64,000 bases of DNA from Symbiotaphrina buchneri (Eukaryota > Ascomycota > Symbiotaphrinales > Symbiotaphrinaceae), in assembly GCA_001599915.1 (NCBI GenBank), contig BCIG01000028.1, positions 372,001 through 436,000 on the forward strand, written 5' to 3'. The translations under genes were made by a program, and so were the position numbers. This document shows, piece by piece, positions 1-11,869 of the stretch. The stretch's first letter is position 1. The number at the start of each line of letters is the position of its first letter. The notes beneath the pieces were generated by a model, which saw only the letters and a program-made list of their open reading frames with translations, had not been told where the DNA came from and did not search any database.

Positions 1-1401
1 TTGTATGAACTGGTGAACGATTGTGCTTCAATGACTACAGACGATATAGCCTAGTGGACATGGTCACCGAAATTATCGTGGAGGTTAGTCTGGAGACGAA
101 TGTGGACAATAGGTATTGTGACAATCATCGACAGCCACCCCATTGAGCGAATCCGCAAGGCAAACAATAATCCACATTCACTGCAGGATCCGCACAACCC
201 CGCTCTCCAGCCGTTTGCTCAACTTTTCCCCTGGACCAACCTTATAAAGAACCTATCCCGGCCGCCAGACTCCTCCCAACTCCATCTCTTGCTTTCACGG
301 CCTCTGCATATCTTAGGAGCTAACTCTGCTATTCTTTCATCCATCTATCTTCCTGTTCTACTACCCATCTCCAGACCTTTGTTAGCATTGGCTTCATCTA
401 GAAACAGCCAAACACAACCATCTACACCGATTGGATACCTTCAGCTTATCTGGAATTTCAGCAAGGTATGTCTCCACATTCCGTTTTTGCAGCTGAAACA
501 TATCGCTGACTTTGGCAAGAGTCTCATCATCCAAATTGTACGTCAACCTTAGCTACTGTTCCGATGAACACTATTATCCCCAATCCCCGTTGCCTGGCCT
601 GCCCGTACTGACCGATTTGATGACAGCCACGTCTCCCAGATATTCTATCTGTCCCATAAATTCGATGTTTATGTTTCCCACGTATTCGACGATGAGGACT
701 CCGAACACCGGAACAGGACATCATCTTATTCCTACGCGCAAGAGGAAGAGGAAGAGGAAGATGACTGTCTCCGACGAACCCAGGTATGCTGTCTATGCGA
801 GACACTATTTTACCGCGCCTTGTTGATGACTGGCTCTACGTATCAATTATCATTGGTCACAACGAAGCATTCCAGAAGATTGCAAGGTATCTGGCAATAA
901 CTATGACCCTTGATGCAGGAGGAAATCTTGTAACGGAACAGGGCAATTTGCTTACGGGGGTGCCAAAGCACTATCAAGATCAGTAACCCACAATGGGCTT
1001 GTCATTTTAGGTGCAGGCGGTATCCTCACTTCCGCAAATCCGATCAAAGAGGACTTGATCCATATCTTATGTTCCTGGAGACCTTCAGGTCTCTATTACG
1101 CACGTCCAGATATACTGACGGTGGCCGAAGCTCATATACCCTCTACTTCTCGTGTACAGGCAGTCCGCAAGGACCAATAGTATGATGACACATCTGAGCA
1201 TGCAGAGCCCATGTTACACCAATGCGCAGCTCAGCTGAAGCTCCTCCCTCCATGCCACAGCCTCACAGCCTGGCATCACTTTACATATCCTCCACGACTT
1301 CGCCTTCTTTCGAGCGATCTTCCAGTCAGCGGCCTCTTGCATCTCCAGAGCGATATACAAATCCTGCCCGCAAGGCCCTTCACGAACGTACTTAGCCCAA
1401 G
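1..1401. other. Upstream region with no assignable gene
   Basis: No recognisable domain is present. A TATA-like CTTATAAAG lies near 240. One frame at about 590-890 reads as an acidic stretch (a run of Glu/Asp near 740-775) followed by a Cys-rich segment. It is stop-bounded, lacks a clear start and resembles no family I know. It could be a short spliced gene, or leader sequence of the NLR gene that starts at 1402. I do not assign a function. Confidence 0.3.
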
Positions 1402-4400
1402 ATGTCTGGCATAGGCGAAGCGTCTGCCATAATCGCAGTCATAGAGCTGTCGGTAGAGATCATTCGATGGTGCAACGAGTACCGAGTTGCGGTCAAGGGG
1501 GCACGGAACGATATTGAGCGCTTAAGCACCGGCATTTTGACTCTTCAGGACATCCTCAGGGACCTGGAGGACCTTACGGCCAGCCAAAACTCTAACAAAC
1601 TCCCAATGTTGGTCTCACTTGGAGAGCCTGCCGGTCTGATTGAGCAGTGTCGTGGGGAGCTCGCGAGGTTGAAAGAGAAGCTGAGCTTCAAGGATGGCAA
1701 TGGCCCGATCAAGAAGACGGGATTGCGTACATCGCTCAAGTGGCCCTTTAGTAAGAAGGAAGTTGACAGCATGCTGGCGAACATCGAGAGGCATAAGTCG
1801 TCCCTGTTGACAGCTCTCAGTACGGGTCAGACGTATGGATCCCTGAATTTTCTTGTGTATTATTACGATTAGAACGTGCAAATACTGAGATAGGTAATAG
1901 GTCAATAAATCTTAGTGCCGAGAACGGCGTCAGAGAGCTACGCCACGACTTCGCAACGTTCCGTGTGGATGAAAATCGGGATGCTATAATACGATGGTTA
2001 TGCAATACGGATCCCTCAATCAACCAAGAGGGAGCCCGCAGAAAGCATCTAGCAGGGACAGGAGACTGGCTCCTTGAGCACGAGACATTCCAGGAATGGT
2101 TGACTGCACCAAATTCTTTTCTCTGGTTGTATGGTATCCCCGGGTGTGGAAAGACTATCCTAAGATAAGCATCATTTATCATCGCAAGTAGTTCGATGCC
2201 TAATGGATTCCAGTTCAACCATCATTCATCACCTGGATTCGCGCAGTACATCTCGGGCAGGCTCTGCCGTCATCGCATACTATTATTTTGACTTCAACGA
2301 CACGGGAAAGCAAAACGCGGCGAACTGTATCTGTTCTTTAGCTGGTCAGCTGTGTAACAGCCAGAAGAATCCTTTGCCAGACTCTTTGATTGAGCTCTAC
2401 AGTAAGTGTCAAAATGGAGGACAGCGACCAGGATTAGGTGTTGTAACAAAGGTCCTACTCGATATTGTTACGTCGCTTCAAGATGCATATCTCCATCTGG
2501 ATGCCCTAGACGAATGTCTGAAAGGGGAGCTGCGAGACGAACTACTCGAAGCGATTAGTGGCATCAAGGGATCGGGCTGTAGGAGCCTTCATATGATTGC
2601 CACCAGCCGTAAGGAGAAGGACATCACGGATGTACTATACCAGGCCGTTGATCTACCGCCTTTGTCTATTCAAGGAAGTTCTGTTGAGGCAGACATCAAG
2701 CTATACATCCGTACACAGCTTCAAACAGACCGTAAATTCAAGAGATGGAATAACAACCCTTCAATGCTATCAGAAATGGAGAGCAAACTTATAAATGGCG
2801 CCAATGGGATGTACGTTGACAATATAACACCATGACTATAAAGTTAATTGACATGCGCCATCCAGGTTTCGCTGGGTATATTGCCAGTTGGACTCCTTGG
2901 GTAAATGCCTCAATATGAAACAGGTTCAGAAAACACTTGCTTCTCTTCCGCAGACTCTGAACGGCACTTACAATAGGATACTCGAGAACATTGATAAGAG
3001 TTATCGTGAACAAAGTATCAGAGCTTTGATCTGGCTCGCGTATAATGACGATATCTTCACAGTGGAGATGCTAGCAGAAGCAATTGTTCTCAACCCAGGT
3101 ACAATTGTTCTCAACCCAGGTACAGCCCAGCCTTACGATCCTCGGGACCGGCTAGAAGATCCAGTTGATGTGGTGGAAGTCCTGTCTCCATTTGTCGAAG
3201 TGGGACGCAGGCGACCTACAACGATCCCGCCCGAGGGCCGCGTTAAAGCCCGCAGAACTGACCGTATAGAACTAGCTCATTTCTCAGTCAAAGATTTTCT
3301 GGGATCAAACCACTTGGACCTCGGACAGATGTTCGGCAGAGGAAATGCTGGAAGTGTTGCCAGACAATTTTTGTTCCACTGTTGTCTTGATTACATCGAG
3401 TACTTCAGTGCCAACGTCAATCTCACCGCGCCATTGGACGTTGACCAAACATTCCCCTTATTGCGATTCGCGTCCTACCACTGGTACCGCCATCTGAAGC
3501 TTATCCCTGCCGGGATCGGACAAAAGGATGATCTCCAACGAGCTGCCGAGTTCCTAATGTCAGATAGTGCCGTTAGACACTGGTTGCTATATTATCATCC
3601 CGGGCATAGTGACCGGTGGGGAAAGATCGATCTGAATGATTTAGCTTCCCCACTCTATTATGCCGCATTCGTTTCAGATTCAGTTGAGGTGGTCCTGCCT
3701 GTCTTAGAGAAGTATGGAAATCAGGTCAACAGTACATTCCCCAAGACCGAATATTGCACTGCTCTAGGCGCGGCTATCAGTGAGGAGCATTTCAATACGG
3801 CAAAGCTACTTCTTGAGAAGGGCGCAGATGGAAATTCACCAGTTGGACTAGGTACCACTGCATTAACTGAAGCCTGTAGAGGTAAGACTCCGGGAGCCGA
3901 GGAGATCGTGACAAGGCTCCTTGGCCGAGGTGCGGCTGTGAATCCCGGCCAGGGCATACCTCCACTGGTTGTTGCGTGCTCTTCGGGCAACTACAATATC
4001 GTAGAAATTCTGCTCGACCATGGTGCATATATCAACGTTCCTTATGGGCTGAACCTTCCATTGAAACTTGCTTGTGCGCAGGGTTATCGGCAAATCGTGG
4101 CATTGCTTCTAAAACGAGGTGCAATTGTCAATTATGTGAACAAGGACTTTGGCGGTGACACATCACCACTATCCGAAGCATGTGCTAGCGGAAATCGGGA
4201 TCTAGTTAAGTTTCTTCTAGCACAAGGTGCGGACGTCAACATTTCAGGGGGCGGTGGCTTCCCCCTTGCCTCTGCATGCCGTAAGGGGGATCGAGAGATG
4301 GTGGAATTACTTCTAAAACAAGGTGCAGATGTCAATGATGGGAACAACGACCTTGGTATACCACTATATGAAGCGTGTCTTAACGGACATCGGGATTTGG

Positions 4401-4747
4401 CAGAATCTCTTCTAGCACAAGGCGCGGACATCAATATTTCGGGAAGATATGGCACATCACTTGCCCAGGCCTGCGATGGAGGACATCAGGAGACCTTGGA
4501 ATTGCTACTAGACCTAGGTGCAGATGTGAACAATGCCGGTGGAGACCGGGGATCACCGCTTCACATATGTGCCGTTGAAGGAGACCTGGGATTGTTTCAA
4601 GTCCTCCTCGAAAGAGGTGCAGATCTTAGCATCAGAGACGGTAGTGGGTACAAGGCTCCAGAAATAGCAACCGCATACGATCAAGACGACATTGTCGACT
4701 TCCTAGTTACTAAAGGGCTCATGAGCACCCCAGACGAAGACTGGTGA
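1402..4747 (+). CDS. NLR-like STAND protein: helical N-domain, NACHT NTPase, ankyrin repeats
   Basis: Fungal NLR-type receptor, probably acting in the cytosol in self/non-self or heterokaryon-incompatibility responses (family knowledge). Exons read as 1402-1832, 1901-2164, 2214-2810 and 2866-4747, totalling 3174 nt (1057 aa). Exon 1 gives an N-terminal helical domain (MSGIGEASAIIAVIELSVEI) typical of fungal STAND proteins. The NACHT P-loop GIPGCGKT lies near 2130-2155, the Walker B-like LDALDEC near 2495-2515, and the TSRKEKD sensor region near 2605. About ten ankyrin repeats of 32-35 aa follow from about 3750 to 4720. Oddity: the second intron (2165-2213) keeps a CTAAT branch site and CAG acceptor but starts ATAAGC where GTAAGC is expected. 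Without splicing, the frame stops right after the P-loop (2166-2168). A GTGAGT donor sits at the very end (4744); splicing there would replace the last residue with an acidic tail ending at about 4879. A 21-bp tandem duplication (3081-3122) doubles IVLNPGT. Confidence 0.85.
3081..3122 (+). repeat. 21-bp perfect tandem duplication in NLR coding sequence
   Basis: Two adjacent identical 21-bp units encode IVLNPGT twice, just after the NACHT region. The frame is preserved. The perfect identity suggests a recent slippage or unequal-exchange event. Confidence 0.9.
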
Positions 4748-5742
4748 GTAATTAATTGTCCCGTCGGCGATGCATACTAAAGCAACAGAAGCAGTTCGGA
4801 AGATAGTGATGACAATGATCTTAACAAAGAGGCCAGTTGCACAACGGCTGCTGAAGAATCTAGGGGCAAGGATTGTTAACAAAAGAAGGCTGAGCAGCAA
4901 ATGGAGATCAGGATCAGATTGCTACGAGATAACGGATGATTAGATGTTATTCGATTGGAATGATGGATTGATGCTGGATGGAGTATGGAGATATGATGGA
5001 ACGTGGAGTAACTTTCTTTTTCCGCATCACACCAATGAACGCCCAGCAGCCTTCAACCTGTCGCATCCGGCGATACAACCACTCATTCCTCCCAATGATT
5101 ATTGAATCGTATTCTCACTTCCACCATCCTCACATCATGCCATTTCCCTTTACCGTCTTAAATTCCCCATCCATCCCGTATCTTCGGCATATCCATCCGC
5201 GCTACATCGTCGTCATAATCCATCTGTTTGTCATCTTCGTCCCTCGGCAGTCATGGCCACTCTCGCTCGGACACAGGATACTGGGCAGACTTGCTGCACT
5301 CTTGCTCGGGTTAGGCCTGCGTGCACTGACGTATGCCGCTCGCCACCTCCTTGAGTTCGAAAATGTTCAAAAAGTGTTAACGGTTTGAGCTGGTGAGCCA
5401 ACCTTGATCCAAGCTTTACCCAAACTCTCGCGAGATTATTGCATGGATGTAGCTCGATATGCGTGCGTGAGTATTCTCTACCTTATTCTCTGGAATATCG
5501 TGTACGCCGTACAGTCAAATCAGCAACGAAACCACGAACGAAGAACACACCAGGACCAGTAACGGCATAAAACTTCGGAACAGGGATGACATCACACACT
5601 TTACATATCTTACCTTACCTTAGGTGGTATGGTCAACAAATGGAGATATCACGCCTCGCCGGTTAGGGAAATTGTAGTTGCACTAGAAGGCCATAAGGAC
5701 CACCGTAGTAGGCTTAGAGTACGGAGTACGGTTGCGCACAAA

Positions 5743-5882
5743 TACCAAGTGCCGTAGGAGAACTCTCGTTGATTCTCGTTAGACTCTCGTTGATTCTCGT
5801 TAGACTCTCGTTGGCTCCCGTTCACGCTCCTTGAGCTAAGGTAGTTAGTACCACCAAGTAGTAGTAGTGGCCGGCTCCTACG
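5743..5882. repeat. Partial copies of the 74-bp palindromic element
   Basis: Positions 5743-5760 match the 3' end of the palindromic unit (TACCAAGTGCCGTAGGAG). Positions 5871-5882 match its 5' start (CCGGCTCCTACG). They lie in the order end-then-start, as expected if two neighbouring units had been truncated. The minisatellite lies between them. Confidence 0.55.
5761..5813. repeat. 21-bp minisatellite, about 2.5 units
   Basis: The unit GACTCTCGTTGATTCTCGTT plus one A repeats about two and a half times, starting directly after the partial palindromic element. There is no coding context. Confidence 0.8.
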
Positions 5883-6188
5883 TAGAAAGGCCCTCGAAGA
5901 GCAAGGTATCAGTGAATTCACGAGCTCTCTACATCTGATTGTGATTTTCAATTAAAAGCGATCTTTTACAGTATGGCCATCATGGGGGAGGAGGAGGGGA
6001 TTATTGAAGAGAATGTGAGTTCAGAGATGCATCCTTTTTGTTCCGTATTCCTCTCTATGGTGGAAACATATAAATGAATACAAGTAAAGGCCCACACCAT
6101 GCTCGCTCGCTATCCATACTCTTTTCCCTATACAAAAACGCTCCTAAATGGAACGAACGAAACGAACGTAATCGCATCCAAGCATTTA

Positions 6189-7556
6189 TTACCGCACAAA
6201 CCACTCGACCCTAACACCCTCCAACTGATCCAACACGTCAAAGTCAATGCCCTCCTGCTTGACCGCAACCATCACGCAATCAAATTCGCGGAGGCCCTGA
6301 ACATTCCACTCGCGCTCGACATCAAACTTGAGGATATCGGGCACGGCGTCCTGCTCGACGAGCGGGTCCGCAAACTCCACGTCTGCCTCCCAGTGCTCGT
6401 TCAGGCGGCGCATGAGCGCCAGACCAGGCGAGCAGCTCAACACGCTCTGGCCACGCTTGAAGCCCGCGCCAACGACCAGCACGCGCGGCGCGCGGCGCGA
6501 GAACTTGATCGGCTTGGCCTTGATCATGTCCATCATGACCTTATCGGCCTGGGCGGCGGGCCGGGCCCACATGCTCTCGGTGGCGGCCTGCAGGAGCGGG
6601 AATTCGGAGTTGGAGAGCAGGTAGTAAGGGTTGACGGGGATGCAGTGGCCGCCGACGCCCAGCGAGGGCGTGTACGGCATGTAGCCGAAGGGCTTGGTGG
6701 CGGCGGCGTTGCTGACCTCGAAGGCGTCGATGCCGTGCGCGGCGCATGCGTCGGCCATTTCGTTGGCGTACGCGATGCACATCATCCGCTGGCAGTTCTC
6801 GTACAGCTTCGTCATCTCGGCGACTTCGGGCCGGGAGACCTTGACGATCGTGTCGAATACTTTGCTGTACAGTTGCGAGATGCTGTCCAGAGAGCCGGGC
6901 GTGATGTCGTCCAGCCCGGAGATGATCTTGGGCACGGCTTGGATTGGTGGCTCGACCCGGCCGGGGTCGACGCGCTCAGGTGACATGCCGGCCTTGAGGC
7001 CGCGGACGCGCATGAGTGGTTCGAGGAGCTTGCGGGTCATGCCGACGGCGACAGAGGACTCGACGACGATGGTGGCATTGAAGCGAGCGTAGACAGAGAC
7101 GGTGCTGATGGCGGAGCGAAGGAATGAGGTGTCGATGGACTTGTCTGGGAGGAGTGTGGTGGGGACAGAAACGAGGAAATGTGTCGCGTTGGATAGACGG
7201 CTGGCATCGGTGGTGGGCGTGACTGATGGATATTGTGACAGCTCGTCGGCGATGGTCTTCAGACGCTTCTCCGAGACATCATACGCGATGACATCGTAAT
7301 GCTGTGCGAAGGATGTGACGAGGTGAAGACCAACGTAGCCTACGCCAATGACAGCCACGAGTGGTCTCTCATTGGCTTGGACGACGAGACTCCGATCAGT
7401 GCTGCGCCGCTTCCAGTTGACATCAAAGTCTTGTGGGGGTGGAGTGACGGGAAGACCGTCGTCGTAGGTGTTCCAGACGGCGCGGACGGCCTCGTACTTG
7501 GCGGCGTCGAGGTTCTCTGGCTCAGGTACGTCGACGATCAGAGCGCCAGGGGCCAT
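6189..7556 (-). CDS. UDP-glucose/GDP-mannose dehydrogenase family nucleotide-sugar dehydrogenase
   Basis: Single-exon 455-aa protein. It should oxidise a nucleotide sugar at C6 to the uronate in two NAD+-dependent steps in the cytosol (family knowledge). The Rossmann motif GVGYVG is at residues 71-76. The central domain has the conserved EMTKLYEN segment (Lys250, Asn254). The catalytic cysteine is Cys305 in GVGGHCIPVNPYY. The C-terminal UDP-binding domain starts near residue 350 (VLVVGAGFKRG). The overall pattern is closer to the UDP-N-acetyl-mannosamine dehydrogenase (WecC-like) branch than to animal UDP-glucose dehydrogenase, so the sugar is uncertain. About 65 residues precede the Rossmann core. 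The long + strand ORF at 6099-6983 is its antisense shadow. It is isolated, with no partner sugar genes nearby. Confidence 0.9.
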   Translation of the reverse strand: MAPGALIVDVPEPENLDAAKYEAVRAVWNTYDDGLPVTPPPQDFDVNWKRRSTDRSLVVQANERPLVAVIGVGYVGLHLVTSFAQHYDVIAYDVSEKRLKTIADELSQYPSVTPTTDASRLSNATHFLVSVPTTLLPDKSIDTSFLRSAISTVSVYARFNATIVVESSVAVGMTRKLLEPLMRVRGLKAGMSPERVDPGRVEPPIQAVPKIISGLDDITPGSLDSISQLYSKVFDTIVKVSRPEVAEMTKLYENCQRMMCIAYANEMADACAAHGIDAFEVSNAAATKPFGYMPYTPSLGVGGHCIPVNPYYLLSNSEFPLLQAATESMWARPAAQADKVMMDMIKAKPIKFSRRAPRVLVVGAGFKRGQSVLSCSPGLALMRRLNEHWEADVEFADPLVEQDAVPDILKFDVEREWNVQGLREFDCVMVAVKQEGIDFDVLDQLEGVRVEWFVR

Positions 7557-10440
7557 TGTGGTGTGAGTTTAAGAGGTGTAAAGTAGAAGTAGATAGTGAT
7601 AGAAGCCGAGGCTTCTGGTAATGAGGCTGATTGGTATGCAATTGACCAATGTGATGCTCGAATGGCTGATATACTTCAATAGGATAGTAAAACTGAACAC
7701 ACGATATGATTCTGAGTTTGAAAAAAAAATACGAAATGCCAGGATCAGAGGCAGCCTTTTATCCTCGAATTGCCCAGGGCTCCCTCACATCCGATCGACG
7801 TAAGATCTGACGGCGGTTCAGACCAGACCGTTCTCGATCCCAAGAGGCCAGGATCATCATCGTATTCGAAAACATCCAGACAGATCTGGCCGAAATAGTG
7901 CACCCCACGTCAGAGAAGACCCTGGCACTAGCTGCATCAGGGACGGCGGGGGCAAGGATTTGCAATAGATGGCGTAAACCAAGGTCTGTGGAACATTCGA
8001 AACGGATTCTAGGACCTCGACTGACGTTGCAAAGTCAGCCACCCGCAAGCCACCAAGCCATAGCCGCCGGTCAATCCAGAACTCTATTGGGGGGTCGCGT
8101 CAGTATGGAAAGGGACGGACGCCTGCTGTTTGCGGTGAATCCAGTGACATCCTATGGACCCTCTCGGAGAAAGAACTTGGGCGCTCCGGGCCGACGCGGT
8201 TAGCTTCAGGGTAGAGCAGAGCCAATTGGAAAAGCGCAGTGACCAGGGTGTGCTCCTGGAACATCTTCTGATTCGCCAAATATCTCCAGATGTCTCCACT
8301 TTGAGAGCTAAGGACGAGTAAGAACAGCGGATGACCTATGTGGAGAATCCCCCCTTCCATTTGGTTGGTATACCAAGTCCAGAACAGATGACGCTACCAA
8401 TAATAGATTTCCCTTCTCGGTAATAGGCTATTCCCACTAGTGCGCGGGTAATTTGCAAGTGCCGGCCGTTGCAAAGCTTAGCGCCGCACTGGCCAACTTC
8501 TTCCCCCAACGACATGGCCGTTTGCGGAAATCGATGAGGAGCACACAAGACTGGAATTTGCTGTGCCTGACGTAAAAGCCGAGCGCATACTTTCGGATGC
8601 AGTAAGGACTACTCCAGATACTTACTGGGTGTGCCGGTGACATTGTCGATCGCGAGCCTGAATCGAGATGGCTGCAACAGTACGGCATGCTCTATTGGAC
8701 GGAAGAGGTGTGTAGGTGCCTTGGGACTGGGACCATCTGGACGGCAGGTTGCCACTGTTGGAAGGAATTGCGTTCTGTCCGGCAATTGTGACCGACGGGT
8801 GAGTATGGAGCCAGCTCGTTCAGAGCAAGCGTAAGGTATGTTTGACGCGATGCACGCTTTCGGCTTGCTGCCCTGCGTCATTCCCAACGCACCAATGCTC
8901 ATATGACCCGTACACTCTGTTGCGCTGTATTCACTCCGTCATGCTTTGCTTGAAGAGCCGCAACTACCTTTTTAATGCTGTAACCTGCCAGACCGGATTA
9001 AGCTGTCCGTAAGTAGAAGTCAATTCAGTGCCTGTTTGCTAATCTCCAATAGGTCGAAGGGGGCGAAGCAGCGCCCAGAAAGAAAGTAAGGCGATACTTC
9101 CGCGGCAGTAGATTCTCGAGTGCAAGGACCACTTTCTGCCTCCTGTCTCCAGTAATCTCCACACAAGTGAGAAGTAAGCCGAGGCCTGGAAGTTACCGCG
9201 GCCAAGTCCTTCCCTCTGCCTAGGCCATCCCAAGATCTAGACACTGCAAGCCGAATTTACTATCCGACTGTGGGGCACCCACCGTGGGTCTCTTGTTTCA
9301 GTGTTACACTGACGCTTCATTTGTAATTATTTTCAGCCTCGGACCCTGGTCTCTGGGGACAACGATGTTGCGTTGCATTTCGCGAGCTCTTGGTCCTTCG
9401 GATTTCCACCATCCTGCTCCGCGATATTTCTATTCATTTCAAACACCTGTGCTTTCATTAGAATCAAGGGCACAACCGCTGGCTGCAAACAGTGAACAGT
9501 ATAGCGGTGCGTGAAGAGGTAAGTAAGGTAGTCGTTGCCTTGGGTGAAGTAACCGGGAATAAATTCCAAATTCTAATTACCGCATCGTGGTGCCGTGTGG
9601 GTGCTGTTCTGAGTCTCGTTTTTGCTGCTGTGTCCTAACAAAGTCACTCCCTCTCCATGTATTCGACTCCACAGTGAATACATGCTCAGCGCATTTGAAT
9701 CAATAATGGCGGCAGTGCCATCATTCCCTCTAGCCTCCTATCCATTAATTTCCACCCTGCAGCCCGACCCGGCCCAACCCGCTGGAACCGTTGGAACCCT
9801 TGAACCGTCGGGGCACCCGATTTAATTTTTTTTTTGTCCTTGCTCGCTGCCCTCTGGTTGGGTTTCTTGGCTGGCCAGGTCTTGCCAAAGCCTCGCGCTA
9901 CGTAAGGCTGCAGTACGGAGAATTTTGCCGACCGCCACAACAGCGACTTCCGTTCGCAATCTAGAGCGTCCTCCTCCCCTTCTGCCCAGCCCCCACGGCC
10001 ACCTTCCAAATCGGGTTTACTTACCAGCAAAGTCTCCACACAGTTACGGCGTACTTCCTCGGAGACTCAGCCTCGTTCAGTGGATTAATTTGTGGGGCGA
10101 ATTTTACCGATGGATACGAGGTCCTATTTTCTCCTGATCCATTACGGGAGGGATGTTGGTTTGGAATAATAAATTTTCTAGATATAGCAAACGAAGGTGA
10201 GAGCTCTAAAGCATTATTCTAGGCCAAGTACAGAGGATCCAATCCGTACAGTAAAATTAAAAGGCCCAGACGACTGAACAGCCCGAAAATGACAAAGGAA
10301 AATTTTCCAAAATGTCGCAACCAATTCGGTATCTGTAGCCACCAAGGTGCCGCACACGCGCAATTCAGCACACGAGGAGATTCGCTCTGAATAGACTGAC
10401 GCGGCCGACAAGCTAAACCGTCCAGAACATCTAGAACGTC
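7557..10440. other. 2.9-kb region without a supported gene
   Basis: Only short ORFs without family features in any frame. A T-run lies at about 9825-9835. The left end is the promoter side of the minus-strand dehydrogenase; the right end is the 3' side of the minus-strand secreted-protein gene. I see no RNA gene or transposon structure. Confidence 0.4.
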
Positions 10441-11869
10441 TTAGACGGTGGTGTAAAGCAGCTCCCCATTAGAAGCGGTCGCCGTCGCCGTAGGCTTGAT
10501 GATCGGCTCCATCGTGGTGATGGCGCCACGGACAGCCTGCTCGACGCATTGGCCCAAGGGCTCGAGACCGGACTCCGTCTGCGATGAGCCCGTGGTGGCC
10601 ATGCAAGGAACGTTTATCTGGCGGGGCTCGAGCTTCTCTTCGACCTGATCAGCTCCACGGGTTACGATGACGTTGATGTCGGCTGGGGCTCCGTCCGCCG
10701 TCGCCGGCGCCGTGGGCTTGATCATCGTCTCCATCGTGGTGATGGCGCTGTGGACGGCCTGCTCGACGCACTCGCCCAATGGCTCAAGACCAGACGCAGT
10801 TTGAGTCGAGCCCGCGGTTGCCATGCAGGGAACCACTATCTGGCGGGGCTCGAGTTTGTCTTCAGCGCCTTCAGCTCCACGGGGTACTATGGCGCTGCTG
10901 CCATTGTTGTTGGCAATGGCGTTGATATCAGCCGGTGTTCCATCCGCATTCGCCGTCACCGCAGACGTGGAGACATTGCGGTAACCGACATTAGCGAAGC
11001 GGAAGCAGGGGTGCATCTCGATACAGGCCTCGTACTGGCGCTCGGAGACGTGGATCCAGTCGCGGACGTCGAGGATGTTCTTCGGCTTCTCGCAGAACGC
11101 CCATTCGTGGACCGTCGTCGTGGCCTCGATCATGCCGCGCGTGACTTGGCTCATGCGGCACGCGGCAGTCTTGCGGAATGGCGCCACGTCGCAGATGACG
11201 ACGCAGCCGGGCTGGAACCGCAGCGTGTCGTATGGCGGCGGGTTGAGCACTTGGTGCATCCGGTCTTTGGGATCCTCGTTCGAGAACCGGTGGTGCTTGC
11301 GCCGGCGGTGACGTTTTTCGATCGAGGTCGGATCTTCTTGCTCGTTGTCGTCATCCGCGGGGGCGTCGGCGGGCGTGGCCTGCTCGGAGAGAAGGGCGCC
11401 TTCGGCCGTGACGACAGCTTCGGCGTTGGTCATGGTGTTGCTGTCGGGCGCCTCGTCAGATGGGAGGGCGTCCATGGACATGAGAAGGGTGTTGAGAGTC
11501 TGGTTGGTGGCGGCGGCCATGACTTCCGTTGGTTCCTCCTTGTTGGCGGTCACGGTGGCCGTGGTATCGTCAAGGAAGGTCACCGAGGATGAGGTGCTTG
11601 TCCCGCTGACGGCAGTGACTCCCGCCGGTTGGCCTTTGTTGGCAGTCACAGTGGCCGTCGCATCGTCAACAAAGGTCACCGGCTCGTGGTAGAGCGAGAC
11701 CAAGCTGGCCCAGTGGATCGTGCTCGTCGCTTTCAAAAGCTCAGAGAGAGTAGGGTCAGGCCTACGCAACATTGGGCTCATGCTGGGTTGCTGGGTCACC
11801 CTCAAGAGTGGCGGCGATGACGCTGGTGAAAGCAACGGCCGGAAGGCCGAGGATCAAAATGCTACGCAT
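10441..11869 (-). CDS. Secreted protein with internal Cys-containing duplication
   Basis: Unknown function. The long minus ORF lacks a signal peptide, but an upstream exon (11869-11766) starts MRSILILGLPAVAFTSVIAA, a good secretion signal. It joins in phase through a GTAGGC...CCAG intron (11705-11765), giving 455 aa. The N-terminal part holds two copies of a VTFxDDxTATVTANK module. A basic KRHRRRKHH tract near the middle could be cut by Kex2. A Cys-rich core follows (GCVVICDV ... CFRF). The C-terminus holds a duplicated segment of about 60 aa: each copy has KLEPRQI, then VPCMAT, then GLEPLG, one Cys, and VEQAV. The short first exon is why a start at 11835 would be wrong. It could be a wall-associated or effector-like protein. 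The repeats are not spaced by KR sites, so a Kex2-processed peptide precursor is unlikely. Confidence 0.65.

Larger units (their letters stand above)
4880..6188. other. Intergenic region with degenerate repeats
   Basis: No supported gene. It holds a 21-bp minisatellite (5761-5813) and fragments of the palindromic repeat found at 20.6 and 26.3-27.0 kb. The region is the 3' side of both flanking genes, which are convergent. Confidence 0.5.

Noticed and set aside
6099-6983. Long + strand ORF opposite the nucleotide-sugar dehydrogenase
   Set aside because: Antisense to a strong catalytic-domain gene; composition is Val/Asp/His-biased and has no family motifs.
10750-11592. 280-codon + strand ORF
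   Set aside because: Antisense to the secreted-protein gene; no signal peptide or domain.
10441-11869. Kex2-processed RiPP precursor
   Set aside because: The repeated segments are long and not separated by KR sites, and no tailoring enzyme is nearby.
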